From NCBI RefSeq assembly GCF_009674485.1, contig NZ_WKJJ01000001.1:172265-236264 (forward strand): DNA of 64,000 nt. Reading direction: 5' to 3'. The DNA comes from Pseudoduganella rivuli (lineage in GTDB: Bacteria; Pseudomonadota; Gammaproteobacteria; Burkholderiales; Burkholderiaceae_D). Positions 53,530-64,000 of the stretch are shown here, piece by piece. Positions within the stretch are counted from its first letter, which is position 1, and every line of letters begins with the position of its first letter. Under the pieces are notes generated by a model, which was not told where the DNA came from, made no database searches, and saw only the letters and a program-made list of their open reading frames with translations. The position numbers were made by a program, and so were the translations under genes.

Positions 53530-54581
53530 GACGCGATCGCGCCGGACGACTCCCGCGTCACCAGCGTGTAAGGCAGCAGCTTGTGCTGCACGCCCCCCAC
53601 CTCTCCCGTGCGCCGGTTGCGGATCAGCTCAACGATCAAATCCACCGCGGCCCGCGCCATGTCTTCGATCGGCTGGTGAATCGTCGTCAGTTCCGGCCAC
53701 ACCGTGGTCGCCACCGGCGTATCGTCGAAGCCGCAAATGGTAATGTCTTTCGGCACATCCAGGTGCAAGCCATGCGCCACCGCCACGGCGCCTGCCGCCA
53801 TATCGTCATTGGCGGCAAAGATCGCCGTGGGTTTGGACTTCTTGGCCAGCAACTGGCGCGCCGCGTCCAGGCCGGAACGGTAGGTGAACAGGCCGGGCGC
53901 CACGCGCTCCGGCTTCACCGGCAGGCCCGCTTCTTCCATCGCATCCATGTACGCCTTGTAGCGGATCTGCGCCGGCGTGTGCTTCGGGTCGCCCTGGATG
54001 AAGGCGATATCCTTGTGGCCCAGCGATATCAGGTAGCGCATCATGTCGCGCGCCCCGGCATAGTCGTCGATGCGCACGGCGGACATGGTCGGAACAGGCC
54101 GGCCTGTCGCAATCGCGACGGACGGGATGCCGATCTGGTCCAGCTGCTTCAGCGCGGACTTCGAGTCGCACAGCGGTGGCGGCACCAGGATGCCGTCCGC
54201 GCCGTTGGCAATCAGTTTCGCGATGGCGGCGCGCTGGCTGCGCAAATCATCGCAACGCTCGAGGATCAGTTGCCCGCCCGTCTGGCTGCAGCGATCCATG
54301 GCCCCGACCAGGAAGGTGTTCAGGTACGCCGAGCTGGGATTGCTGTACAGCAGGCCGATGCCCAGGGTACCCACGCGCGCCGCGCGGGCCGCCGTGTTGA
54401 CCTGGTAATTCAGGGATTCAATGGCAGCCATGACCTTGCCGCGCGTGATGTCGGACACGTGGGCATTGCCGTTCATGACGCGCGATACCGTCATGGCGGA
54501 CACGCCGGCCACCCGGGCCACGTCATAAATGGTTGCGCTGCTCTGGCTGCGTTCAGTTTTTTTGGTTGCTGTAGTCATCAC
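53526..54581 (-). CDS. LacI-family repressor
   Basis: This 351-residue regulator has an N-terminal helix-turn-helix ('[21 protein letters not shown]') with hinge helix ('NTAARAAR'), then a periplasmic-binding-protein-like effector domain ('[18 protein letters not shown]', '[11 protein letters not shown]', '[20 protein letters not shown]', '[14 protein letters not shown]', '[22 protein letters not shown]'). It is the only LacI gene in the window. It lies among TGTTATCGATAACA palindromes, so it probably binds them to repress the GH43, kdu and receptor transcripts until a sugar effector binds. A related ATAACGATAACAA half-palindrome upstream of it suggests autoregulation. Confidence 0.9.
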   Translation of the reverse strand: MMTTATKKTERSQSSATIYDVARVAGVSAMTVSRVMNGNAHVSDITRGKVMAAIESLNYQVNTAARAARVGTLGIGLLYSNPSSAYLNTFLVGAMDRCSQTGGQLILERCDDLRSQRAAIAKLIANGADGILVPPPLCDSKSALKQLDQIGIPSVAIATGRPVPTMSAVRIDDYAGARDMMRYLISLGHKDIAFIQGDPKHTPAQIRYKAYMDAMEEAGLPVKPERVAPGLFTYRSGLDAARQLLAKKSKPTAIFAANDDMAAGAVAVAHGLHLDVPKDITICGFDDTPVATTVWPELTTIHQPIEDMARAAVDLIVELIRNRRTGEVGGVQHKLLPYTLVTRESSGAIAS

Positions 54582-54655
54582 GGTTGCCGGGGTCCCTGAT
54601 TGGCCGTTAAAGATGTTGTAAAACCAGTATTATAGTCGCCCATTTCAAGACGCAT

Positions 54656-54670
54656 GTATAACGATAACAA
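54656..54670. promoter_or_regulatory. Weak LacI-type site upstream of the LacI gene
   Basis: GTATAACGATAACAA keeps one GATAACA half-site and a central CG. It sits about 75 nt upstream of the LacI start, a position suitable for autoregulation. Confidence 0.4.
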
Positions 54671-54686
54671 TCCGGCTGAAAATAGC

Positions 54687-54718
54687 GAATCCGGCGCACG
54701 CAAAGCGGCGCCGGATTC
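54687..54718 (-). terminator. Likely terminator of the TonB receptor gene
   Basis: A perfect 11-bp stem (GAATCCGGCGC / GCGCCGGATTC) with a ten-base loop starts 37 nt after the receptor stop, read on the minus strand. A short ATTTT follows, a weak T-run. Confidence 0.6.
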
Positions 54719-54755
54719 GTCCTGGGGCAAGCCCCTGCCCATTCAAGCCGGGTAA

Positions 54756-57701
54756 TTAATTGCCGAACTTATAACGCAAGCCCAGGCTGAAGGTGCGGCC
54801 ATTGGCATAGTGCTGGCGTTCCAGGCCCGTCTCGTAGCTGCCGGGCTCGCCGACGAAGCGGTTCAGCGCCTTGTCGGTGATGTTCGACGCATTGAACGAC
54901 AGGGTCAGGTTCTTGACCAGCTCATAGTTGATCGCGCCATCGAGGATGCCATACGAACCAATGTAGCGGGCATCGATCGGGTTGGCCGACGCGCCGAACA
55001 GGATCGACGGCGAACGCCACGTGTACACCAGGCGGGCCGACAGTTTCTGGTCTTCATACATGCCGGCCAGGCTGAAGCTGTCCTTCGACTGGAACGGCTG
55101 CGGCGTCGAGACGATGCGCGGCGCGGCATTGGTGCCGAAGTTCAGCGGGACGGACGTCTTCACGTAGGTGTAGGAACCCGACACGCCGAAGTTCTTCAGC
55201 CAGTCGACGCTGTTGTCGAAGAAGTACTGGCCAGCCACTTCCAGGCCGCGTGCGTAACCTTTCTCCGCGTTGACGGTCTTGCCGACCATGTACTGGCCGC
55301 CCGTGCAACCATTGTCAGGCCCCGTATATGCCGGCGCGGTTGCCACCGTCTGGCACTGGTTGATGGCGTTGAAGAAGCCCTTGATGTCCTTGTTGAACAA
55401 CGCGGCCGACACATAGTTGGTCTTGCTGAAGTAATGTTCCAGCGACAGGTCGATGCTGTTGGCCAGCAGCGGACGCAGGTCCGGGTTGCCGACGTTGCCG
55501 GTGCCGTTGGACGGGTTCACCGAAATGCTTGGATTCAGCGAGTCCAGGGCGGCGCGGGTCAGGCCACGGCCATAGGCAAAGCGGGCGATCGTGTCCGGGG
55601 TGACGTCATAGGCGGCGTTGAACGATGGCAGCGCGTTGGTGTACGACGTCTTGCGGGTCACATCCACTTCGACCGGCGTGCCGGTGCGGACGTCCACGGC
55701 GCGCGCCACAGCGGTGCCGGTGGTACGCACCACGCGCACACCGATATTGCCCTTCAGGCGGTCATCCATCGCGGAGAAGTCGCCCACCAGGTAGCCGGCC
55801 AGGGTGTTTTCCTCGATACGGCGGCGGCCGATGGTGTTTTCATTCAGCGCGTTCTGGTCCTGGATGCCCGCTTTCGGGAACGCGGTCATGACCTGGTTGC
55901 CCAGCAACGCATCCGGCGCGTACGTTACATAGCCGCCGGCATAGCCGGCGTCGCCGCGCATGAAGTTGGTCGGCGCATTCTGCACCAGGGCAGGAACGGT
56001 CGACACGTTGATGGCGTTCGAATAGTCCGCCGCACGCGCCTTGCCATCGGTGGTCAGCAATTTACCGAAGAAGCTATAGGTGCGGTACAGGCTTTCCATG
56101 TGCGCATAGCGGGTGCCGAAGCGCAGCTTGTTGATCGGGCCCAGCTCCGTGCTCCAGGCGCCGCTCAGCGCCGTGGCGTTGCCACTGTCATGCCAGCTCT
56201 GGTTGGTGCCGTTGTTATAGTCGCGCAGCACAAAGCTCGATGGATTGCTCAGGTCAGGACCCGTGAAGGTCAACTGGTGCGGGGCGCCATCGGCCAGGCG
56301 GTTGGTGGTCCAGGTCAGGCCCGGCGCCGAATCCATGTTGACGGAACGGTTGTCCTGCGTTTTGTTGGATTTGACGTACGAGAAGTCGGCCTTCAGCGAC
56401 AGTTCCGCGGTCGGGCTCCATTCAATACCGGTGGCCGCCACCCACGTGGAGTATGGCGTATGCTCGTCGCCGCCCACCGTGTTGACGGTGGAATTGAGGT
56501 AGCTGCCGCCCAGCAGGCGCTTGTTGACCAGCACATCGTCGCTGCCGCCGTTCAGGTTGCGGTTGGCCAGGCCTTCGGTGAAGCTGAACGGCGTGGTCTG
56601 CAGGTTCTGCACGTTCGCGCCGTCGACCGAATTCAGGCCGCGATAGTTCTGGTGGTACAGGTAATAAATGTAGTTGGCTTCGGCGTAGACACGCAGCGTG
56701 TTGCTGGCGCGGTAATCGGCCGCCAGGTTCAGGCCCTTACGCTCGCGCATGATGGTTTCCTGGAACACGTTGCTGGTCACGCCAGGCGCCACCATCACGT
56801 TGCTGACCTGGTCGGCGCTCAGGCCGGCCAGGTTCGGCGTATTCGCCGGACCGGCCAGGGTCGGCACACCGCTCAGGAAGTTGACATCGCTGCGGCCCAC
56901 AAAGGCAGCCAGTGGCTGGAACGGGCTGTTCGATTTGTTGGCCGCCGCCAGCGTCGCGTATTCGGCGCTGTCGGCGCGGATGGCGCGCCTCAGGCTGGCG
57001 CCGCCATTGGCCGGGTTGTTGTCGGAACGGCCGGTCGATTTCTGGTACGTGGCCGCGGCCATCACACCGATGCGCGAACCGCCGCCCAGGTCGATACGGT
57101 TGGCGCCCAGCGCGAACAGTTCAGGGTCGGTTTTCTTGGCCAGGTCGTTGTTGCGGAAGTTGATCGACGCGGCAAACGTCGGGCCCTTGAAATCGCTTGG
57201 ATTACGGGTACGCACATTCACCAGGCCGCCGATGCCGCCTTCGATGTGTTCCGCGGACGGGTTTTTGTACACGTCGACGCCGGCGATCATGCCGGGAATC
57301 GCACTTTCAATATTGAATTCGCGGCCACCGGCGGTATTGAATGCGCGGCCATTGATTTGTGATGCCGTCTGGCCGGACAGGCCACGAATGGTCAGGCCGG
57401 AACCCTGCCCCACCGGCGATGCGCCTTCGCCACCGTAGCGGTAGCCCTGCACACCCGGAATACGAGTCAAGGTTTCAGCCACGTTTGGATCAGGCAGCTT
57501 GCCGATGTCTTCGGCAGTGATAGAATCGACCACTTCCAGCGTGTCGCGTTTGATGGCTACCGACGAACGGGCACTGGCGCGGATACCGGTCACTACCACG
57601 GTGTTTTCCTGTGCCAGCGCACATGGCGCCACAAACAGGCTCTGTCCGACCACCAGCGCCAGCGCGGCTACTTGCGCGGACGTTTTTGCTTTCGAGTTCA
57701 T
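54756..57701 (-). CDS. TonB-dependent receptor of the polysaccharide locus
   Basis: This 981-residue outer-membrane transporter has a signal peptide ending 'CALAQENTVVVTG', where 'TVVVTG' may serve as the TonB box. The plug domain (~45-160) holds 'ITAEDIGKLPDPNVAETLTRIPG', 'LTIRGLSGQTASQINGRAF' and 'VDVYKNPSAEHIEGGIGGLVNV', marks of the large receptors seen next to carbohydrate-active enzymes. The barrel ends 'FSLGLRYKFGN'. No SusD partner is present, as expected in proteobacteria. It should import oligosaccharides released by the secreted enzymes here. LacI-type operators lie in its upstream region. Confidence 0.93.
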   Translation of the reverse strand: MNSKAKTSAQVAALALVVGQSLFVAPCALAQENTVVVTGIRASARSSVAIKRDTLEVVDSITAEDIGKLPDPNVAETLTRIPGVQGYRYGGEGASPVGQGSGLTIRGLSGQTASQINGRAFNTAGGREFNIESAIPGMIAGVDVYKNPSAEHIEGGIGGLVNVRTRNPSDFKGPTFAASINFRNNDLAKKTDPELFALGANRIDLGGGSRIGVMAAATYQKSTGRSDNNPANGGASLRRAIRADSAEYATLAAANKSNSPFQPLAAFVGRSDVNFLSGVPTLAGPANTPNLAGLSADQVSNVMVAPGVTSNVFQETIMRERKGLNLAADYRASNTLRVYAEANYIYYLYHQNYRGLNSVDGANVQNLQTTPFSFTEGLANRNLNGGSDDVLVNKRLLGGSYLNSTVNTVGGDEHTPYSTWVAATGIEWSPTAELSLKADFSYVKSNKTQDNRSVNMDSAPGLTWTTNRLADGAPHQLTFTGPDLSNPSSFVLRDYNNGTNQSWHDSGNATALSGAWSTELGPINKLRFGTRYAHMESLYRTYSFFGKLLTTDGKARAADYSNAINVSTVPALVQNAPTNFMRGDAGYAGGYVTYAPDALLGNQVMTAFPKAGIQDQNALNENTIGRRRIEENTLAGYLVGDFSAMDDRLKGNIGVRVVRTTGTAVARAVDVRTGTPVEVDVTRKTSYTNALPSFNAAYDVTPDTIARFAYGRGLTRAALDSLNPSISVNPSNGTGNVGNPDLRPLLANSIDLSLEHYFSKTNYVSAALFNKDIKGFFNAINQCQTVATAPAYTGPDNGCTGGQYMVGKTVNAEKGYARGLEVAGQYFFDNSVDWLKNFGVSGSYTYVKTSVPLNFGTNAAPRIVSTPQPFQSKDSFSLAGMYEDQKLSARLVYTWRSPSILFGASANPIDARYIGSYGILDGAINYELVKNLTLSFNASNITDKALNRFVGEPGSYETGLERQHYANGRTFSLGLRYKFGN

Positions 57702-57802
57702 GCTGCTAATCTCCGTTATATTTATGGAATCGGTGACGGCTCCCTGCCGCCGGATGCGCCCCCTCTGAAGCGCATTGGTTACCGCGTTGGTTAATCACAT
57801 CA

Positions 57803-57814
57803 GTTATCGATAAC
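57803..57814. promoter_or_regulatory. LacI-type operator of the TonB receptor
   Basis: GTTATCGATAAC is a perfect palindrome 102 nt upstream of the receptor start. It has the same core as the kduI/GH43 site. Confidence 0.8.
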
Positions 57815-57907
57815 AAGCTATCACACATTCTACGACTAACTTGCATCATCGACAGTCATTTTTTTGCTGCCTGTAGCTTTTTTCCTACGCGGGATTCCAC
57901 GTATTCC

Positions 57908-58020
57908 CTAAAAAAAAACCGGCGGCAGTGACGCCGCCGGCGCAAGGGAGACGGGCACTGATGAAGTGCCCACCGACTAAGAGCTATCGCAGCACCCTCA
58001 CCGGACCGTTACTGGCAAGT
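57908..58020 (-). ncRNA. Candidate small RNA or leader RNA with terminator
   Basis: Read on the minus strand, this stretch has no ORF. It folds a GGGCACT/AGTGCCC hairpin (57954-57972) and then a very strong terminator hairpin: CCGGCGGC / GCCGCCGG, then nine T. A LacI-type palindrome (58034-58045) sits just upstream of the presumed start, and none of it can be the end of a known minus-strand gene, because the next gene to the right is on the plus strand. It is either a LacI-controlled small RNA of about 110 nt or an attenuated leader of the TonB receptor transcript. Confidence 0.5.
57910..57940 (-). terminator. Strong terminator upstream of the receptor gene
   Basis: The 8-bp GC-only stem CCGGCGGC/GCCGCCGG has a six-base loop and, on the minus strand, a following run of T residues (the A-run at 57910-57918 on plus). 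It lies over 200 nt upstream of the receptor start, so it cannot be that gene's own 3' end. Confidence 0.85.
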
Positions 58021-58033
58021 ATGAACCGATGAA

Positions 58034-58045
58034 GTTATCGATAAC
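58034..58045. promoter_or_regulatory. LacI-type operator, middle copy
   Basis: GTTATCGATAAC palindrome upstream of the candidate small RNA on the minus strand and about 140 nt before the GH43 gene on the plus strand. Confidence 0.8.
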
Positions 58046-58143
58046 AAGTTCATAGTAGCATGCCTTTTTGCATACCTCAAACAAAAGAAGTATTCCAGAT
58101 TTGCAAATTCGTATGCCAAAGATGATTGTGCTATGCTGAACAG

Positions 58144-58155
58144 GTTATCGATAAC
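58144..58155. promoter_or_regulatory. LacI-type operator of the GH43 gene
   Basis: GTTATCGATAAC palindrome 29 nt before the GH43 ATG, where a bound repressor would block transcription of that gene. It is the third identical core in 350 bp. Confidence 0.82.
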
Positions 58156-58184
58156 AATGAGAACAACTCAATCAATACTGAGAC

Positions 58185-59864
58185 ATGAATACCAAGCCCT
58201 TATATACCATCGCTGCGGCCGCCGCGATGCTGTTCCCATCCGCCGCGCCCGCTGCCGACGCGCACTTCGCGTATTACGCCTACGACGGCAAGAGTCAGGA
58301 AAGCGCCCAGCTGCACCCCACCCGCGCGCAATTCATCAATCCTGTGATTTCCGGCTACGCCCCCGACCCCAGCATCGAGCGCGTCGGCGACGACTACTAC
58401 ATGGTGACGTCCAGCTTCGTGCACTTCCCCGGCCTGCCCGTATACCACTCGAAAGACCTGGTCACGTGGCGCCAGATCGGCAATGCCATCGACCGCCCCG
58501 GCCAGGTGGATTTCAGCGGCATGAAAGTATCGGCCGGCCTGATGGCGCCCGCCATCGCTTACCACGACGGCGTGTATTACATCGTCTGCACCAACCGCAA
58601 GAACTTTGTCATTACCGCCACCAATCCCGCCGGCCCGTGGTCCGATCCCGTCAACTTCGAGTTCGACGGCATCGACCCATCGTTGTTCTGGGACGACGAT
58701 GGCAAGGCGTATATCGTCAACAACGGCGCCCCAAGCCAGAAAGCGTTGTATCCCGGCCACCGTTCGATCTGGGTACAGGAATTCGATGCGAACGCCAAGG
58801 CCATGACCGGGCCGCGCACGGAAATCATCAATGGCGGCGCGGACCTGGCGACAAAGCCGTTCTGGACCGAGGCGCCACACCTGTACAAGGAGGATGGCTA
58901 TTACTATTTGATCGCGGCCCAGGGCGGCACCGGCGACCAGCACTCGGAAGTGGTGTTCCGCAGCCGCGCCATCACCGGCCCTTACGAGAACTTTGCCGGC
59001 AATCCCATCCTGACCCAGCGCGACTTGCCCGACAGCCGGCCCAACGCCATCGGCACGGCCGGCCACGCGGACTTCGTGCAGACGCCGGATGGCCAGTGGT
59101 GGTCGGTATTCCTGGCCACGCGCAATTACGGCCCGGACTTGTTCAACATCGGCCGCGAAACCTATCTGCTGCCCGTGACGTGGAAAGATGGCTGGCCGGT
59201 GATCCTGGAACAGGGTAAAACCGTGCCCTTCGTGCTGCAGCGCCCCAACCTGCCGCCGTCGCCCCGCCCGGCGCAACCGCTGAACGGCGACTATGCGTAC
59301 AAGGACCTCTTCAAGGACGGCAAGCTGGGGCTGGGCTGGATGAGTGTGCGCATTCCGCAACAGCCGCGCTATGCGCTGCAACCCGGCGGCCTGGCGCTGC
59401 ACGCCAGCACGGAAGCCATCGGCGATATCCGCAATGTGCCGTCGTTCGTCGGCCGCAAGCAGGCGCACGCGATCGCCACCGTCAGCACGGCGATGCGCTA
59501 TACGCCCGAACGTGTGGGCGACCGCGCGGGCCTGGTCGCCATGCAAAACGACGATGCTTACCTGTTCCTTGGCGTGCAGCAGCAGGATGGAAAGCCCGTG
59601 GTGGCGCTATCGGTGCGCAAGAACGGCGACGACCCGCAGCAAGGCCGCCGCGTGGCCAGCGCGCCGCTGCCGCCCGCCGCGGCCGGCAAGCCCGTGTACC
59701 TGAAGCTGTCGGTGGACGGCGGTGTATTGAGCGCGTCCTATGCGCTGCGCGCCAATGCGTGGCAGCCGTTGGCCGGCAAGGTCGATGCGACCTTCCTCAG
59801 CACCAAACAGGCGGGCGGCTTTGTCGGTACCGTGATCGGCCTGTATAACGAGCAAGGCAAGTAG
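58185..59864 (+). CDS. Exported GH43 beta-xylosidase/arabinofuranosidase-like enzyme
   Basis: This 559-residue enzyme has a signal peptide (to 'SAAPAADAH'). The GH43 triad is visible: Asp in 'INPVISGYAPDPSIERVG', Asp in 'FDGIDPSLFWDDDGKAYI', and Glu in 'FWTEAPHLYKEDGYYYLIAA'. A C-terminal GH43_C2 beta-sandwich (~365-559) has 'YKDLFKDGKLGLGWMSVRIP' and 'DRAGLVAMQNDDAYLFLGV'. This two-domain layout is common in beta-xylosidases and alpha-L-arabinofuranosidases. The gene stands alone behind its own operator. Confidence 0.92.
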   Translation: MNTKPLYTIAAAAAMLFPSAAPAADAHFAYYAYDGKSQESAQLHPTRAQFINPVISGYAPDPSIERVGDDYYMVTSSFVHFPGLPVYHSKDLVTWRQIGNAIDRPGQVDFSGMKVSAGLMAPAIAYHDGVYYIVCTNRKNFVITATNPAGPWSDPVNFEFDGIDPSLFWDDDGKAYIVNNGAPSQKALYPGHRSIWVQEFDANAKAMTGPRTEIINGGADLATKPFWTEAPHLYKEDGYYYLIAAQGGTGDQHSEVVFRSRAITGPYENFAGNPILTQRDLPDSRPNAIGTAGHADFVQTPDGQWWSVFLATRNYGPDLFNIGRETYLLPVTWKDGWPVILEQGKTVPFVLQRPNLPPSPRPAQPLNGDYAYKDLFKDGKLGLGWMSVRIPQQPRYALQPGGLALHASTEAIGDIRNVPSFVGRKQAHAIATVSTAMRYTPERVGDRAGLVAMQNDDAYLFLGVQQQDGKPVVALSVRKNGDDPQQGRRVASAPLPPAAAGKPVYLKLSVDGGVLSASYALRANAWQPLAGKVDATFLSTKQAGGFVGTVIGLYNEQGK

Positions 59865-59960
59865 CCATCCCGGCATCCCGCCTGCGATAACCAAATCATC
59901 GTCTGCGATGAAATAATTTTACGGCGGGATGCCGGCACTTCTGTCAACTCCGGGTTCGGC

Positions 59961-59973
59961 GTTATCGTTATCA
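59961..59973. promoter_or_regulatory. Imperfect LacI-type site before the third GH43 gene
   Basis: GTTATCGTTATCA has one good half-site and a central CG, 28 nt before the ATG at 60002. Confidence 0.45.
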
Positions 59974-60001
59974 AGTCACACAAACCAATCCCGGAGACAA
60001 C

Positions 60002-61114
60002 ATGAAAACCCGCACACTCATCACCGCACTCGCACTGGCCTTCGCGGCCATCGGCAACGCGGCGGCAGCCGACGCGCCGCGCCAGCTGCAAATCGTTCCC
60101 AAAGTGACGCCGCAGGGCGCCACCGCCGCCCCGGCGGAAAAGGACATGAAAGGCTACCTGTTCACCTACTTCAAGGACGAAGACCATTCGCTGCACTTCG
60201 CCACGTCCACCGATGGCTATGCATTCACTGACATCAACAATGGCCAGCCGGTCTTGCCGGGCAAGGATATCTCCGAACAGAAAGGCATACGCGATCCCCA
60301 CATCATGCGCGGACCGGACAATGCGTTCTACCTGTCGATGACGGACTTGCACATCTATGCGCAAAAGGAAGGCTTGCGCAGCACGGAATGGGAGCGCCCG
60401 CACGCCCAATACGGTTGGGGCAATAACCGCGCGCTGATCCTGATGAAGTCGTATGACCTGATCCACTGGACGCACGCGCTGGTGCATGTGGGCGAATTGT
60501 TCCCCGAATTCAAGGACCTGGGCGCGGCCTGGGCGCCCGAAACCATCTACGACGAAGCCAAAAAGAAGCTGATGGTGTACTTCACCACGCGCGTCAGCGG
60601 CGGCCACAATTACATGGTGTATTCGTATGCCAACGACGCCTATACGTCGCTGGAAGGCGCACCGAAGCGCCTGTTCACGTATCCCGTGGCCGACAAAAGC
60701 ACCATCGATGGCGACATCACCAAGGTCGGCGACAAATACCACCTGTACTACGTGGCGCACGACAATCCTGGCGGCTTGCGCCATGCGGTATCCGACAAGA
60801 TCAATGCGGGATACAAGTTCGATCCGGCCAAGGTCGATCCCGAGACCGTGTCGTGCGAAGCCCCGACCATGTGGCGTCGCATCGGCACGCAATCCTATGT
60901 GCTGATGTATGACGTGTTTGGCGCCAAGCCGAACAACATGGGCTTCTCGGAAACCACGGACTTCGTGCATTACAAGAACCTGGGCCGCTTCAACGACGCC
61001 GGCTCGCCCATGAAAGCCACCAATTTCTCCGGACCGAAACATGGCGCGGTCATGCACGTGACGGCGGAGGAACTAAAGCGGTTGCAGGCTTATTTCGCTA
61101 ACAAAGGCGCATAA
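60002..61114 (+). CDS. Exported GH43-type glycosidase, single domain
   Basis: This 370-residue protein has a signal peptide (to 'GNAAAADAP') and a five-bladed propeller: 'EQKGIRDPHIMRGPDNAFYLSMTD' (base Asp), 'RALILMKSYDLIHWTHA', 'GAAWAPETIYDEAKKKLMVYF' (likely acid Glu), 'TIDGDITKVGDKYHLYY' and 'SCEAPTMWRRIG'. The 'IRDPHI...WAPE' arrangement fits GH43 arabinosidase/galactosidase-type subfamilies rather than the two-domain enzymes nearby. GGAG precedes the start. A bidirectional-looking terminator closes it. Confidence 0.88.
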   Translation: MKTRTLITALALAFAAIGNAAAADAPRQLQIVPKVTPQGATAAPAEKDMKGYLFTYFKDEDHSLHFATSTDGYAFTDINNGQPVLPGKDISEQKGIRDPHIMRGPDNAFYLSMTDLHIYAQKEGLRSTEWERPHAQYGWGNNRALILMKSYDLIHWTHALVHVGELFPEFKDLGAAWAPETIYDEAKKKLMVYFTTRVSGGHNYMVYSYANDAYTSLEGAPKRLFTYPVADKSTIDGDITKVGDKYHLYYVAHDNPGGLRHAVSDKINAGYKFDPAKVDPETVSCEAPTMWRRIGTQSYVLMYDVFGAKPNNMGFSETTDFVHYKNLGRFNDAGSPMKATNFSGPKHGAVMHVTAEELKRLQAYFANKGA

Positions 61115-61136
61115 GCAAACAGCACGCCGCAACGAA

Positions 61137-61164
61137 ACAGGCCACCCGAGGGTGGCCTGTTTTA
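61137..61164 (+). terminator. Rho-independent terminator between convergent genes
   Basis: ACAGGCCACC pairs perfectly with GGTGGCCTGT, followed by TTTTATTT. It lies 22 nt after the plus-strand GH43 stop and just beyond the end of the convergent GH2-GH43 gene, so it may serve both. Confidence 0.9.
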
Positions 61165-61167
61165 TTT

Positions 61168-64000
<2,833 letters not shown>

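Noticed and set aside
54810..57362. 850-codon plus-strand open frame
   Set aside because: Antisense to the TonB-dependent receptor; Val/Arg/Gln-rich with no domain.

Overview
The window is GC-rich (except roughly 1.3-7.2 kb), dense in TonB-dependent receptors, glycoside hydrolases and c-di-GMP/chemotaxis proteins, and carries a PEP-CTERM protein. This points to a polysaccharide-degrading betaproteobacterium of the Oxalobacteraceae type (Massilia/Duganella-like). That placement is inferred from gene content and style, not from a marker gene; no rRNA or tRNA gene was seen.

Layout. 1-273: tail of a TonB-dependent receptor, closed by a strong terminator. 0.4-1.3 kb: a small protein with a RAMA-like C-terminus, flanked on both sides by GTCTAA-type motifs spaced at near-integral helical turns. 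1.4-7.1 kb: an AT-richer, all-minus array of small unrelated genes (LRR protein, DUF4279, lipoprotein, DUF1963 and several unknowns), resembling an orphan immunity-gene array. A degenerate intergenic repeat separates the genes, and two of them are broken. A decayed tyrosine recombinase lies at its right edge (7281-7800).

7.9-19.3 kb: two divergent operons for amino-sugar/uronate oligosaccharides. Leftward are GH105, GH88 and an MFS symporter. Rightward are AgaS, a ROK kinase, a KbaZ/AgaZ-type protein, a DeoR regulator, a NagA-type deacetylase and a sugar porter, which together look like an N-acetylgalactosamine catabolic route. 19.4-27.7 kb: a four-gene signalling operon (dCache-GAF sensor, large hybrid histidine kinase, HD-GYP response regulator, REC-REC-kinase). 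27.7-32.8 kb: a class A beta-lactamase, divergent from a secreted PL8 lyase and a PEP-CTERM protein. PL8, GH88 and the Aga-type pathway fit chondroitin/hyaluronan-like glycosaminoglycan use. 32.8-37.3 kb: a porin, a PstS-like protein and a GGDEF-EAL protein.

37.5-64 kb: a second polysaccharide locus. It has a GH43 plus a beta-helix enzyme (leftward) and a ten-gene rightward operon: kduI, kduD, kdgK, aldose epimerase-like, AGE epimerase, PfkB kinase, GH97, MFS symporter, GH88 and an unassigned beta-propeller. These are followed by a chemoreceptor, a LacI regulator, a TonB-dependent receptor, two more GH43 enzymes and a GH2-GH43 fusion that runs off the window. LacI-type operators of the form TGTTATCGATAACA mark this locus; the amino-sugar/PL8 block carries the variant TGATAACGTTATCA. 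A probable small RNA or leader with a strong terminator lies upstream of the receptor.

Functions rest on reading the protein sequences by eye against known families. No database search was run.
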